Shown: positions 8,371 to 17,748, counted from the stretch's first letter. The stretch is DNA of 64,000 nt from Haloarcula laminariae (GCF_025457605.1 NZ_JAMZFY010000002.1:248001-312000); one strand, 5' to 3'. Numbers and translations: made by a program. The notes: generated by a model from the letters alone, not told the origin.

Positions 8371-9114
8371 ATGACCGGCCCGCTCGCGGCGCTGCTCGCA
8401 CAGTCCGGGGGGACGACCGGCCTGCTCGCGAACCCGTGGTTCTACGCGGCGTTCTCGGCGCTGTCGCTCGTCGCCGGCGCCGCCGTGGGTATCTGGATGG
8501 CCCCCGAGCAGCGGTGGCAGGCGGCGCTGCTCGCCGTCGGCGGGGGGTCGCTCGTCGTCTCGCTCGCCTTCGAGCTGTACGACCCCGCGGTCCGGAACAT
8601 CGGGCCGTGGCAGGCCTCCGGATACTTCCTCGTCGGCGTCGCCGTCTTCGGTACTCTCGACATCCTCATCGACGACCGCTCCAGCGACCAGACCGAGGAG
8701 CGGGGCTGGGGGCTGTGGGCGAGCGTCACGACCGACGGGATTCCGGAGAACGCCGCCATGGGGTCGCTGCTGGTCGGGAACGTCTCCGGCGCGCTGTCGT
8801 TCCTGTTTGCCCTCTCGGTCACGAACACCTCCCAGTCGATGATGTCGGGGACGAACATGTCGAAAAACCGGGGCGATTGGCGGACGATGGGCGCGTGGGC
8901 CGTCACCGCCGTCGTCGTCGGCGGCGCCGTTCTGGTCGGCTACTGGGTCCTGCCGCCCCTGCCGGACTACTGGATAGGCGCGACCCGCTCTTTCGCCGGC
9001 GGCGCCATCCTGGCGTCGCTCGCGGCCGAAATCTACCCCGACGCGTACGAGGAGGCCGGGCCCTACATCACGCTGGCGACGGCCCTGGGGTTCCTCGGAA
9101 CCTTCCTCCTGTGA
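8371..9114 (+). CDS. ZIP-family-like metal transporter, membrane protein
   Basis: A 247-residue protein with about eight predicted transmembrane helices. The central segment WASVTTDGIPENAAMGSLL occupies the place of ZIP helix 4, whose usual metal motif is HNxPEG; here His is replaced by Asp and EG by EN. The following segment FALSVTNTSQSMMSGTNM lacks the second canonical His site, and a late AAEIYPDAYEEAG resembles the ZIP helix 7 region. The fold call is therefore reasonable, but the ion, or whether it moves metals at all, is uncertain. AT-rich sequence at 8276-8306 could hold the promoter. It is followed by the halocyanin gene on the same strand. Confidence 0.65.
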   Translation: MTGPLAALLAQSGGTTGLLANPWFYAAFSALSLVAGAAVGIWMAPEQRWQAALLAVGGGSLVVSLAFELYDPAVRNIGPWQASGYFLVGVAVFGTLDILIDDRSSDQTEERGWGLWASVTTDGIPENAAMGSLLVGNVSGALSFLFALSVTNTSQSMMSGTNMSKNRGDWRTMGAWAVTAVVVGGAVLVGYWVLPPLPDYWIGATRSFAGGAILASLAAEIYPDAYEEAGPYITLATALGFLGTFLL

Positions 9115-9233
9115 CCGCCGTCCATGATGGCTGTCTCCGGGGCCGGGCGTTCGATGCGGTCGCCATCGGCCTAAACACTACCGCGAGGAATAGTTAACTA
9201 TCCAACATATACAGGGCGGTCGGAACCCTACCG

Positions 9234-9959
9234 ATGCGCATGGCATCCCGGACGACGACTGTGTCCCGGCGGGCGTTCCTGCTGACCAGTGCGGGCGCGA
9301 CGGCGACCGCTGTGACCGGTTTCGCGGCCGCACAGGCGGAGTCACCCACGGACGGCACCACTCCGACAGGCACCGAGGGCGGCGGGAACGCCACCGAGGC
9401 CGGCTCGCCCGGCGGCGGTGGGGGTGGCCCGCCGGACTTCGGCGGCTTCCTCGACCCGGTGGGGAACTTCGACGGCAGCGTGGTCGACGCCCGCGGGCAG
9501 GGGCAGGTGTCGGTGACCGTCGGCGCCGAGGGCAACGGCGGGAACTTCGCCTTCGACCCGCCCGCGGTCCACGTCGACAACGGCGCGACGGTGGTGTGGG
9601 AGTGGACCGGGGAGGGCGGCGGCCACAACGTCGTCTCGGATGGCGAGGGCCCGCTCGACTCGGGCGACCCCGTGAGCGACGAGGGGGAGACCTACGAGTA
9701 CACGTTCGACTCCGACGGCATCTACAACTACGTCTGTGTCCCCCACGAGGGACAGGGCATGAAGGGGTCGGTCGTCGTCGGCACCGACTACCCGACGGCC
9801 AGCGCCGGCGGTGGCGGCGGGGGAAGCGGCGTGCCACAGCTCCCGGACGGCGCGAAGACGCTGGGCGTCGCGACCACCGTCGTGATGGCGGCGACGCTGG
9901 GGCTGACCTACGTGTTCATGCGCTTTGGCGGCGACTACGAGATGCCCGGCGACGAGTAG
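9234..9959 (+). CDS. Halocyanin, membrane-anchored blue copper protein
   Basis: A 241-residue secreted electron carrier. The N-terminus has a twin-arginine signal (SRRAFLLTSAGA). A Gly/Thr-rich linker (about 36-70) leads to a plastocyanin-like cupredoxin domain (about 75-185) with copper ligands His131 (GGHNV), Cys168 and His171 (YVCVPH) and Met176 (GQGM). A Gly-rich spacer and a C-terminal transmembrane helix (about 207-229) anchor it to the outer face of the membrane, which differs from the usual lipid-anchored halocyanins. The ATG at 9234 has a TATA-like CATATAC at 9206-9212; a second ATG at 9240 is possible. It likely shuttles electrons in respiration or to a terminal oxidase. Confidence 0.93.
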   Translation: MRMASRTTTVSRRAFLLTSAGATATAVTGFAAAQAESPTDGTTPTGTEGGGNATEAGSPGGGGGGPPDFGGFLDPVGNFDGSVVDARGQGQVSVTVGAEGNGGNFAFDPPAVHVDNGATVVWEWTGEGGGHNVVSDGEGPLDSGDPVSDEGETYEYTFDSDGIYNYVCVPHEGQGMKGSVVVGTDYPTASAGGGGGGSGVPQLPDGAKTLGVATTVVMAATLGLTYVFMRFGGDYEMPGDE

Positions 9960-10046
9960 CCACACAGCGGTCCCGGGGTCGACAGACCCGTCCGCTCGCG
10001 GCGTACCGAGCCGGTGGCGTCCCGATATGCTACCCGCTTCGCGCGC

Positions 10047-13000
10047 TCAGGTCGCTGTCTCACCCGGGGTGAACACCCGCGCGAACACCTTCCGCTGGGC
10101 CTTCCGCATGTGGCTGTGGAACGTCGCCGCGGCGATGTCCAGCGACGAGGCGACCTGCTCGCCCGAGGCGGCTCGCGGCCACTCGAAGAACCCGGCGTGG
10201 TACGCGGTCTCCAGCACCGTTCGCTGCCGGTCCGTCAGGTCGGCGAGCAGTTCGCGCTGCATCCTGTCGCTTGCGTCCCGTCGCCTGGTTATCTGCTGGC
10301 GTTTGCGTAGCTGGACCGTGGGGTAGGCGCTCTCGAGCCGCTCGACGACCTGGCGAACGTCGACGCTCGTCGGGATGTGGACCGTCATCCGGTAGTCGTC
10401 GTCCTCGATGACCGCCGCTTCGACCGAGCCGCCGACCGAGGCGATGGTCGAGAACGCCGGCGGCGCCGACAGCAGGAGTTCGAACGGCTGCTCGGCCCCG
10501 GTCCCGTCCTGTACGGTGAGGCGCTCCCAGTGGGGCACCCTGTCGACGAGCGACCGCAGGTAGTCGACCGAGTCGTCCGTCACGCTGCCGTAGACGATGA
10601 ACTCGTCGTCGCCGAGCGATATCGAGTGGCGGAGCCGCGCCGCCCCAGACGGCTGGCTGTCGACACCAAACGCCTCGGAGACGTCCGGCACGAGGAAGTG
10701 GAGTTCCACCATCTCGTCGCTCATCAGCGCCTGCTTTCGCTCCGTCGCCGCGATGGCGTGGCCGACGATGTCGCCGAGCTGTTCGATGACCGCCCCCTCC
10801 TGGCCGGCGAAGGCGTTCGGGCGGGCGGCGTAGACGTTCAGGGTCCCGTACATCGTCCCCTCGTGGCTGATGGGGATGGCGGCCGACGACTGGAAGCCGT
10901 ACTGTTCGACGTGGTCCCGCCACGGGTCGTAGCTGGGGTCGGACCCGACCGCTGTGGTCGCCTGCATCTCGCCCGTCAGGAAGGCCCGCCCCGTCGCGCC
11001 CCCGCTCCGCTCGTCGTCGGGGTCGACCGAAATGACGGTCTCGTCGAGGTACCCCTCGATGCCCGCCTCGGTTCGGACGGCGACGGTCTCCGAGGGGGCG
11101 TCGACTTCGCCGACCCAGGCCAGCACGTACGACTCCGAGTCGACGAGATACTCACACACCGTCGCTTCGATTTCCTCGCGCGAGGACTGGTCGATGACGG
11201 CGGCCGTCACCCCGCGGACGACCTCGTTGAGGCTGTTGAGCGCGGCCAGCTGTTCGCGCTGGCGTTCGAGCTCCCGCTGGCGTTCGACGTGGTCCGTGAT
11301 GTCCCGGACGACGCCGACACGCTCCGGGCCGGTGGCCGTCGCGAGCGTGTTGAACCTGGCCTCGGTCCGGATAGTGGTTCCGTCCGGGCGCACCACCGAC
11401 GTCTCGATGCTGCCGGTCTCGCGCTCGCCCACCCGAATCTCGGCGTCGATTTCTCTGGCCCGCTCGATGACCGACGCGTCGAGGATGTCCGCCTCGACGA
11501 GCGACTCGACGGTCCGGCCGACGAGCTCCGCCGCCGGGACGCCGACCAGGTCGCCGTAGGCGTCGTTGACGAAGGTGAACTCGCCGTCCTCGGCGACGGT
11601 GTAGATGCCGTCCTCGACGGCCTCGACGATGCCCTCGTAGCGTCTGAGTTCCCGCTCGCGCTCGCGGCGCTCGGTCACGTCCCGGACGACGCCGACGCTC
11701 CCGGACCCCGCCCGCCCGGGGTCGAGCAGGGCGAATCGCGCCTCGACGGGGACCGTCCCGCCGTCGGCGGTGGTGAGTTCGGTCGCCAGGGTCGCGACCG
11801 ATTCCTCGTCGCTCCGGAGTTCCTCGCGCAGTCGGTCACCGCTGTCGAGTGCCGACTCCCCGGCGACCGTCGACACGTGGGCCCCCAGCAGTTCGTCGCG
11901 GTCGTACCCCGTCAGTTCGCAGTAGGCCTCGTTGACGAGGACGAACTCGCGGGCCTCGTCGATGACGTAGACGCCGTCGCCGATGGTCTCGATGGCGAGT
12001 TCGTACTGTTCGAGCTCCTGTTCGCGCTCGCGGCGCTCGGTGACGTCGCGGAAGTACACCGACAGCCCGCTCTCGGAGGGGTACGCCGACACCTCGAACC
12101 AGGTCGAGAGCGGCGGGTAGTACTCCTCGAAGGTGACCGACTCCTGTGTCGACACCGCCCGCTCGTACTGCTCCTGAAAGGCGGTGTCGACGGCCTCGGG
12201 GAAGGCCTCCCAGAGACTGCGCCCGAGCAGTTCGCCGACCGACTGGTCCAGTAGGGCCGTCGCCTGCTCGTTGGCGTGGACGAACCGCCACTCCTCGTCG
12301 ACGGCGAAGAAGGCGTCGTCGATGCGACCGAACACCTCGCGCAGTTCGTGGTCGAGTTCGTCGCGCTGGCGCTCCAGCTCCCGCATGGTCAGTTTGAGTT
12401 CCGTGATGTCCTCGCCGACGACGATGACGCGCTCCAGGGCGCCGGACTCGTCGGTGAGCGGCGTCGCGCTGAGCCGTACCCACCGGCGTTCGCCGTCGGG
12501 CGTGTCGTGGCCCACGAGCCGGTCGGTGGCCGGTTCCCCGGTCTCCAGCACGATGTTGACGGGGTGGTCCGCGGCGGGCAGGGGGCCTCCGTCGGCGTCG
12601 TAGAACGCTTTGTCGGCCGGGCTAAACGTCGAATCCTCGCTGACGCCGAGCATCTCCCGGCTCTCGGCGTTCATGCGGTCCAACGAGCCGTCGGCGTCGA
12701 AGACAGCCAGCCGGACCGGCGCGGTCTCGAACAGCCGCGCCGTGAGGTCCCGCTCGCGGCGCAGCGCCTCCTCGCGCTCGCGGCGCTCGGTCATGTCGCG
12801 GGTAATCTTCGCGTACCCCTCCAGCGTCCCGTCGTCGTCCCGGATGGCCGTGATGGTCACGTTCGCCCAGAACCGGGACCCGTCGGCGTGCAGGCGCCAC
12901 CCCTCGTCCTCGACGGCCCCCGCCTCGGCCGCGGCCGCCAGGTTCGCCTCGGGCACGCCCGCGGCGCGGTCCTCGGGGGTGTAGAACGTCCCGACGTGTT

Positions 13001-13781
13001 CGCCCAGAATCTCGGCGGCGTCGTACCCCTTGATGCGCTCGGCGCCGGCGTTCCACGTCCGGACGCGGCCGGTCGCGTCGAGCTTGAAGATGGCGTACTC
13101 CTCGACGGCGGTCACGAGCGAGTCGAACTGCCGCTCCCGCCGCTCGTGGGCCCGCCGGAGACGCGCCCGCTCGGTGACGTCCTCGTACAGGTCGACGCGG
13201 CCGCCGGCGACGACCCCGGTCTCGACCGGTTCGCTGTGGTGTTCGACCCGCCGCGCCTCGCGGCCGTCCGCGGCCGTCACCTGCCACTCGGAGCGCTCGC
13301 CGGTGTCGTCGGGCGCGAGCGCTCGTTCGGCGAACGCCCCGCCGTCCTCGACGGTCGGCGCGATGACTTCCTCGACCAGCGTCCGGTAGCTCGTCCCGAG
13401 GGCGCTGTCGTGGTCGAACCCGAAGTATCGCTCGGCGGCGTCGTTCACCCACACGACGTGGTCCCCCGAGTCCCGGACGACCACGCCCACCCCCGTCCGG
13501 TCAAGTACGTCCGCCGCGATGGAGCTGACGACTGCCGGCCAGTCCCCGGCGGAGCCCCCGCCGGCCGTGGCCGGGGCCGGTCGCCACCAGACGCGCCCGC
13601 TCGCGCCGACCTTCTTCGTCTCCAGTCGGCCGTGTTCGACCAGTCGCTCCAGGCGCTCGTACGTGCTCCGCCGCCCCAGTCCGACCCGCTCTGCGACCTC
13701 GCTCGTGGCGAGGGGCGCCCCGGCGACGTCGAACAGCGCGAGCGTCTCCCGGAGCGTCTCGGTCAACGGTTGGCCTCTCAT
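10047..13781 (-). CDS. Multi-PAS/GAF sensor with N-terminal winged helix and C-terminal HTH_10 (Bat-like regulator)
   Basis: A very long (about 1244-residue) cytoplasmic one-component regulator. Residues about 5-70 form a winged helix (SEVAERVGLGRRSTYERLER, then WWRP). Six PAS-type modules follow (about 75-190, 215-335, 345-465, 485-595, 605-715 and 725-840), then a GAF domain (about 860-1010), a Bat-associated region beginning near MSDEMVELHFLVPD, and a C-terminal HTH_10 domain (LTDRQRTVLETAYHAGFFEW, TFHSHMRKAQRK). There is no kinase domain. The family includes the bacterioopsin activator Bat of Halobacterium, which responds to redox or light. The second Met is taken as start. No target is evident; the convergent halocyanin is the nearest gene. 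Confidence 0.87.
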   Translation of the reverse strand: MRGQPLTETLRETLALFDVAGAPLATSEVAERVGLGRRSTYERLERLVEHGRLETKKVGASGRVWWRPAPATAGGGSAGDWPAVVSSIAADVLDRTGVGVVVRDSGDHVVWVNDAAERYFGFDHDSALGTSYRTLVEEVIAPTVEDGGAFAERALAPDDTGERSEWQVTAADGREARRVEHHSEPVETGVVAGGRVDLYEDVTERARLRRAHERRERQFDSLVTAVEEYAIFKLDATGRVRTWNAGAERIKGYDAAEILGEHVGTFYTPEDRAAGVPEANLAAAAEAGAVEDEGWRLHADGSRFWANVTITAIRDDDGTLEGYAKITRDMTERREREEALRRERDLTARLFETAPVRLAVFDADGSLDRMNAESREMLGVSEDSTFSPADKAFYDADGGPLPAADHPVNIVLETGEPATDRLVGHDTPDGERRWVRLSATPLTDESGALERVIVVGEDITELKLTMRELERQRDELDHELREVFGRIDDAFFAVDEEWRFVHANEQATALLDQSVGELLGRSLWEAFPEAVDTAFQEQYERAVSTQESVTFEEYYPPLSTWFEVSAYPSESGLSVYFRDVTERREREQELEQYELAIETIGDGVYVIDEAREFVLVNEAYCELTGYDRDELLGAHVSTVAGESALDSGDRLREELRSDEESVATLATELTTADGGTVPVEARFALLDPGRAGSGSVGVVRDVTERRERERELRRYEGIVEAVEDGIYTVAEDGEFTFVNDAYGDLVGVPAAELVGRTVESLVEADILDASVIERAREIDAEIRVGERETGSIETSVVRPDGTTIRTEARFNTLATATGPERVGVVRDITDHVERQRELERQREQLAALNSLNEVVRGVTAAVIDQSSREEIEATVCEYLVDSESYVLAWVGEVDAPSETVAVRTEAGIEGYLDETVISVDPDDERSGGATGRAFLTGEMQATTAVGSDPSYDPWRDHVEQYGFQSSAAIPISHEGTMYGTLNVYAARPNAFAGQEGAVIEQLGDIVGHAIAATERKQALMSDEMVELHFLVPDVSEAFGVDSQPSGAARLRHSISLGDDEFIVYGSVTDDSVDYLRSLVDRVPHWERLTVQDGTGAEQPFELLLSAPPAFSTIASVGGSVEAAVIEDDDYRMTVHIPTSVDVRQVVERLESAYPTVQLRKRQQITRRRDASDRMQRELLADLTDRQRTVLETAYHAGFFEWPRAASGEQVASSLDIAAATFHSHMRKAQRKVFARVFTPGETAT

Positions 13782-14008
13782 CATGAAACAAATGTTACTG
13801 CTGCGACAAGTACTCTCCGGCGACGGAGGCCACGCAGCCGGTGTCTCCGGGTACGGAACTGGCGTGCAACGGTAACCAAGTTCCTGTCATCCGAACGTAA
13901 GTACGGTGGACCGACCGGCCGGCGCGCCGCCGCGGCCCCCTAGTATCTTCTAGGCTACCCTTAGGCCCGCGGCGGCCTTCGATAGAGGTACGGTAAACAC
14001 ATCACACC

Positions 14009-14314
14009 ATGAACGACGCTTCCCTGCAGCAGACGACTGGTATCAGCTACGACGACGCCGGAACGGCCGCCATCACGACGCACGGCCGGCACAAACTGCT
14101 GTCCGACGAACGCCGACACACCGCGCTCCGGGTGCTCGACGAGGGGCCGCTCCCGATGGCTCTCGGGGAGCTGGCCGACGCCGTGGCAACGGACGAGGCC
14201 GCGGACGCGGACGCTGTCGGCGTCGCGCTCCACCACAAGCACCTGCCGCTGATGGCCGACCTCGGCGTCGTCGACTACGACCCTGCCACGCGGCGTGTCA
14301 GCGGCCCGCGGTAG
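14009..14314 (+). CDS. Haloarchaeal small winged-helix protein (DUF7344-like)
   Basis: This 101-residue protein has a compact HTH pattern: HKLLSDERRHTALRVLDEG, SLGELADAV-type helix (PMALGELADAVATDE), then ALHHKHLPLMADLGVVDYD and a short wing (ATRRVSGPR). The pattern of Leu-Leu-Ser-Asp-x-Arg-Arg followed by a His-Leu-Pro-x-Leu helix is common in small haloarchaeal transcription regulators; the DUF7344 label is from memory and unchecked. It is likely a DNA-binding protein that senses little by itself. It sits divergently from the large PAS regulator with a 200-bp gap, so it could be linked to it, but that is only positional. Confidence 0.7.
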   Translation: MNDASLQQTTGISYDDAGTAAITTHGRHKLLSDERRHTALRVLDEGPLPMALGELADAVATDEAADADAVGVALHHKHLPLMADLGVVDYDPATRRVSGPR

Positions 14315-14479
14315 GCCACGCTGTCGCCGATTGCTGCCCGTCCCCGACACACCGGCCGCCGAGCGAGCCACCCGCACTGAAGACGACCGACGCACGTGCC
14401 CCTTTTTCTTCCCGGACGCGCGAGCGATTCGCCCGCCGGGACCGCCAGCTTATTTAGCGCCAGCGGCCTCCCCGACGGT

Positions 14480-15097
14480 ATGGACCCCGAGGACGTGCGT
14501 CGGGACTGGGCCGAGCGGACGGGCAAGTACTCCCCGGAGTACTACGCCGACATCGGACCCAACGAGGTCAGCGAGACGCTGCGGGACGTGCTGGGCCACT
14601 ACGTCACCGAGGACGCCGCCATCCTGGAGGTCGGCTGTGGCTCCGGGCGCCACCTCGAACGGCTCCGCCGGCAGGGGTACGGGAACCTCACCGGCATCGA
14701 CATCAACGAGGACGCATTCGACGTGTTGCGCGAGCGATACCCCCGCCTCGCCGAGACCGGCCAGTTCCACGCCGGCGCCGTCGAGGACCTTGTCGGGGAG
14801 TTCGACGACGGCGCCTTCGACGTTATCTACACCGTCGAGACGCTCCAGCACATCCACCCCGAGGACACCTGGGTGTTCGAGGAACTCGCCCGACTCACGT
14901 CTGACCTGCTGATAACGGCCGAAAACGAGGGCAACAGCCCCCAGCGCGGGCGGGGCGAGACCGCCGTGAGCTACGTCGACGACGAGTTCCCGCTGTACCA
15001 CCGCAACTGGAAGACCGTCTTCTCCGAGCTGGGGCTGGCACAGCTGATTCGGGAGCCGACCGACCGGGACACGATTCGCGTGTTCCGGACGGTGTGA
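14480..15097 (+). CDS. Class I SAM-dependent methyltransferase
   Basis: A 205-residue protein starting MDPEDVRRDWAERTGKYSPE. Motif I is AILEVGCGSGRHLERL, followed by LTGIDINEDAFDVLRERYP, the acidic loop GAVEDLVGEFDDGAFDVIYT and the helix LQHIHPEDTWVFEELARL. The ending HRNWKTVFSELGLAQLIREP resembles small haloarchaeal methyltransferases of unknown substrate. The start was set at 14480 because CTTATTTA at 14449-14456 is a good TATA element 27 bp upstream, giving a leaderless message; the frame extends further upstream but without acidic haloarchaeal composition. Confidence 0.82.
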   Translation: MDPEDVRRDWAERTGKYSPEYYADIGPNEVSETLRDVLGHYVTEDAAILEVGCGSGRHLERLRRQGYGNLTGIDINEDAFDVLRERYPRLAETGQFHAGAVEDLVGEFDDGAFDVIYTVETLQHIHPEDTWVFEELARLTSDLLITAENEGNSPQRGRGETAVSYVDDEFPLYHRNWKTVFSELGLAQLIREPTDRDTIRVFRTV

Positions 15098-15146
15098 TAC
15101 GGGGCCGGCGTCAGGGTTTATGCATTCGCCGTGACAACCGGCGGGT

Positions 15147-15659
15147 ATGTCGCCCTCCAGTACCGTCGAACTCGCGGACGCGGTCTCCGAGGTGCTCTAC
15201 GCGCTCGCCGGCTGGCTCCTCGTCGGACTGGGCGCGGTCGGCGTCGTCGTCGCCGTCCTCTCCGTCGCCAGCGGCACCGCGTCGAGCCTCATCCTGTCGT
15301 CGATTGTGGTGTTGCTCTCGCTGTGTCTGGTCGCTTTCGGCGTCTTCGTCAACCCCGGGTTCCGCCGCCGGCTCGACCGCCGCCGCTCGCTCGGGCAGTT
15401 CGGCCGCTCCCGCGTGGTCGAACACCGCGTTCTGCGTCCCGGCGAGGACAGGACGGACCGCTGTGTCGACTGTGGTGCCCGTGTGACCGAAGGGGAACTC
15501 AGGCGCTACCGGGAGGAGTTCTGTCTCGCCGGCCTGCCGGTGTACACCCACAGCGAGGGGGAAAACGCGTACTGTCTCGACTGTGCGACGACCGATTCGT
15601 CGGACGCGACGGCGCCGGCGGACGAGCGGGCGCGGGCGGAGCCGCTGACGGAGTCCTAG
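15147..15659 (+). CDS. Membrane protein with C-terminal zinc-ribbon-like domain
   Basis: A 170-residue protein. Two hydrophobic helices (about 17-40 and 46-68) are followed by a basic stretch (NPGFRRRLDRRRSLG) and a soluble tail with two Cys pairs, CVDCGARV and, about 40 residues later, CLDCA, a likely zinc ribbon facing the cytoplasm. The tail end is acidic and Ala-rich. I do not recognise a named family. The ATG is 27 bp from the TATA-like TTTATGC at 15117-15123. Its stop overlaps the stop of the convergent eIF2B-like gene by four bases. Confidence 0.72.
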   Translation: MSPSSTVELADAVSEVLYALAGWLLVGLGAVGVVVAVLSVASGTASSLILSSIVVLLSLCLVAFGVFVNPGFRRRLDRRRSLGQFGRSRVVEHRVLRPGEDRTDRCVDCGARVTEGELRRYREEFCLAGLPVYTHSEGENAYCLDCATTDSSDATAPADERARAEPLTES

Positions 15660-16507
15660 AACTCCATGACGGCGTTCTCGGTGACGACCGAGTCGATGAG
15701 CCGCGTCGGCGTCGCGTCGTAGCCGGGGTTGGCGATATCGAACCCCTCGGCCGGTTCGAGCATGACCTCGCTGCCCGGGCGGAACGTGTTCTCGAAGTTG
15801 AAGCCGCTGCCGATGAACTTTGAGGAGGACCCGACCGCCGTGACGGGGACGCCGTGGCTGGCGGCCGAGGCGACGACCGAGTGGGTCCCGATGCGGTTGT
15901 ACAGCACGTCGTCGATGAGGCAGTTCATCCCGATGAGGACGCGGTCGACCTCCTCCAGGTAGTGGCCCGCGGCGCCGTCGGTGATGAGCGTCACGTCGAC
16001 GCCGTCGCGCTCGGCGAGCTGTCGGGCGGTCTTTCGCCCGAGAAACCGGGGCCGCGACTCGGTGACGAACGTCTCGACCGTCTTCCCCGCACCCACTATC
16101 TCGTCGAAGGTGGTCATCACCGTCGAGGAGTTCTCGTGGGTCAACAGGACGTCCCCGTCCTCGACGAGGTCGGCCGCGCGCTCGGCGGCGCGTTGCTTGC
16201 TCGACTCCACCTCTTCGACGATGTCGTCGATGGCCCCGACGAGCGCCTCCTTTGCCGCCTCGACGGTGTCGGCGTCGGACCCCTTGACGGCCTCGACGAT
16301 GCGCTGCTGGGTCGTATAGAGGGGGGCGTGGGAGCGGTTGGCGCGCTGGAGGGCGCTGGAGTTGCGCTCGACGACGCGGTAGAAGTCCTCGACGGTGTGG
16401 CACTCGCGCTCGGTCAGCTCGCGCAGCGCACGGGCGGCCTTGACGGCGACGATAGAGGAGCTCTGGGTCTGCATCTCCTCTATCTCCCTGACTGTTTCGT
16501 CTATCAT
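15656..16507 (-). CDS. eIF-2B alpha/beta/delta-family protein, possible ribose 1,5-bisphosphate isomerase
   Basis: A 283-residue protein. Helical N-terminal half (ETVREIEEMQTQSSSIVAVK, LRELTERECHTVEDFYRVVE) and a Rossmann-like C-terminal half with THENSSTVMTTFDEI, FVTESRPRFLGRKTARQL, VTLITDGAAGHYLEEVDRVL and IGTHSVVASAASHGVPVTAV, all typical of the eIF2B/MtnA superfamily. In archaea this family includes ribose 1,5-bisphosphate isomerase, which feeds RuBisCO in nucleotide (AMP) degradation and in the haloarchaeal pentose bisphosphate pathway, and also proteins annotated as initiation factor subunits. I favour the isomerase, but the decisive residues were not checked. The ATG lies just right of a short intergenic segment shared with the protease gene. 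Confidence 0.75.
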   Translation of the reverse strand: MIDETVREIEEMQTQSSSIVAVKAARALRELTERECHTVEDFYRVVERNSSALQRANRSHAPLYTTQQRIVEAVKGSDADTVEAAKEALVGAIDDIVEEVESSKQRAAERAADLVEDGDVLLTHENSSTVMTTFDEIVGAGKTVETFVTESRPRFLGRKTARQLAERDGVDVTLITDGAAGHYLEEVDRVLIGMNCLIDDVLYNRIGTHSVVASAASHGVPVTAVGSSSKFIGSGFNFENTFRPGSEVMLEPAEGFDIANPGYDATPTRLIDSVVTENAVMEF

Positions 16508-16566
16508 GCACGTACATGCGGCTGTCGGGAATAAGGACCTTCCCCCATCGCTTGCCGAGCGTCTAC

Positions 16567-17748
16567 CTATGACTCCGTCCGGCGCGGACTTCTCCCGAGC
16601 CCGGCGTCCTCGCTGGACCGCAGGATAGACAGCGCGGTCATGATGTCAGAGCGGGTGAGCAGCCCCTGGAACTCGCCGGCGGCGTCGGTGACGACCAGCC
16701 GGCCGACGGAGTTGTCCTGTAGCTCGCTCAGCGCGTCCATCACGTCGAGTTCGGGCGCGACGGTCACGAGGTCGGTGGTCATCACGTCGCCGACGGTGTA
16801 GGCGTCCCGCTCGACGTCCCGGACCGCGCGGGCGTCCTCCAGCGTGACCAGGCCCACCACCTCGCCGTTGACCTCGACCGGATAGCCGGTGTGGCGCTCC
16901 CGGAACATCGTCTCGATGAGCTCGCGGACCGACACCCTCGGCGTGACCGTGGTGACGTGGGCCGCCGGCGTCATCACGTCCCTGACCTGCACGCCCTCAA
17001 GGTCGGCCCGCATCGTCGTCTCGCGGGCCTCGCCCGCCGCGCCGACGTAGATGAAGAAGGCCAGCCCGGCGAGGAAGATGTTGCCGGCGACGAACAGGCC
17101 AAACAGGCCCAGGAGGATGGCAAACACCTTCCCGACCTCCGCGGCGATTTCGGTCGCGCGGGCGTAGGGGCGGGTCCGGGCAAGCAGCGCCCGGAGCACC
17201 CGCCCGCCGTCCATCGGGAACCCCGGGAGCATGTTAAAGGCCGCCAGCGCGACGTTCATCACCGCGAGGTAGGCGAAGACGAAGCGGGCGGACTCGACGA
17301 CGGCCGACCCGGTGCCCGGCAGGACGGCGAAGGCGGCATACGAGAGCGCGCCCAGGGCGACGCTGACGACGGGGCCGGCGACGGCGATGGCGAGCTCCTG
17401 TCGCCAGTCCTCGGGCATCTCGGTCAGCTGGGCGACGCCGCCGAAGAGCCACAGCGTGATGGAGTCGATGGGGAAGCCGTAGCGTATCGCCACCAGCGAG
17501 TGGCCCAGCTCGTGGAGGACCACGCCGGTGAAGAGACCGACGGCGGCGACGACCCCCAGCACCCAGACCAGGCTCCCGCCGGTCAGCACGGCCGGGTCCA
17601 GCCCGGCCCCGAGCGAGTCGTTCAACAGCCCCGCCGTCTGCTCTATCTGCGTGCCGATAATCCACGCAAAAAGCGGCAGGACGAGCAGGAAGGTGAGGTC
17701 GAGCTGGATGGGGATGCCGAAGGCGCGCCCGATGCGGAACCGTCGCAT
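16567..17748 (-). CDS. Site-2 protease family (M50) metalloprotease with two CBS domains
   Basis: A 393-residue polytopic membrane protease. The zinc site HELGH is at 79-83 in a transmembrane helix, and the third ligand is in GFPMDGG (Asp180), both standard for M50/S2P intramembrane proteases. Two CBS modules follow (about 252-310 and 315-377; RDVMTPAAHVTTV and GDVMTTDLVTVAP), which usually bind adenine nucleotides and could gate proteolysis. It probably cuts membrane-bound substrates such as anti-regulators or signal-peptide remnants. The CBS-fused arrangement is known in archaea and some bacteria. It diverges from the helicase gene across about 97 bp. The substrate is not predictable. Confidence 0.92.
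   Translation of the reverse strand: MRRFRIGRAFGIPIQLDLTFLLVLPLFAWIIGTQIEQTAGLLNDSLGAGLDPAVLTGGSLVWVLGVVAAVGLFTGVVLHELGHSLVAIRYGFPIDSITLWLFGGVAQLTEMPEDWRQELAIAVAGPVVSVALGALSYAAFAVLPGTGSAVVESARFVFAYLAVMNVALAAFNMLPGFPMDGGRVLRALLARTRPYARATEIAAEVGKVFAILLGLFGLFVAGNIFLAGLAFFIYVGAAGEARETTMRADLEGVQVRDVMTPAAHVTTVTPRVSVRELIETMFRERHTGYPVEVNGEVVGLVTLEDARAVRDVERDAYTVGDVMTTDLVTVAPELDVMDALSELQDNSVGRLVVTDAAGEFQGLLTRSDIMTALSILRSSEDAGLGRSPRRTES

Noticed and set aside
10377-13943. Long plus-strand frames opposite the multi-PAS regulator
   Set aside because: Third-position GC keeps stops out of several frames; translated products are Arg/Gly/His-rich with no recognisable fold, while the minus frame has PAS, GAF and HTH motifs throughout.
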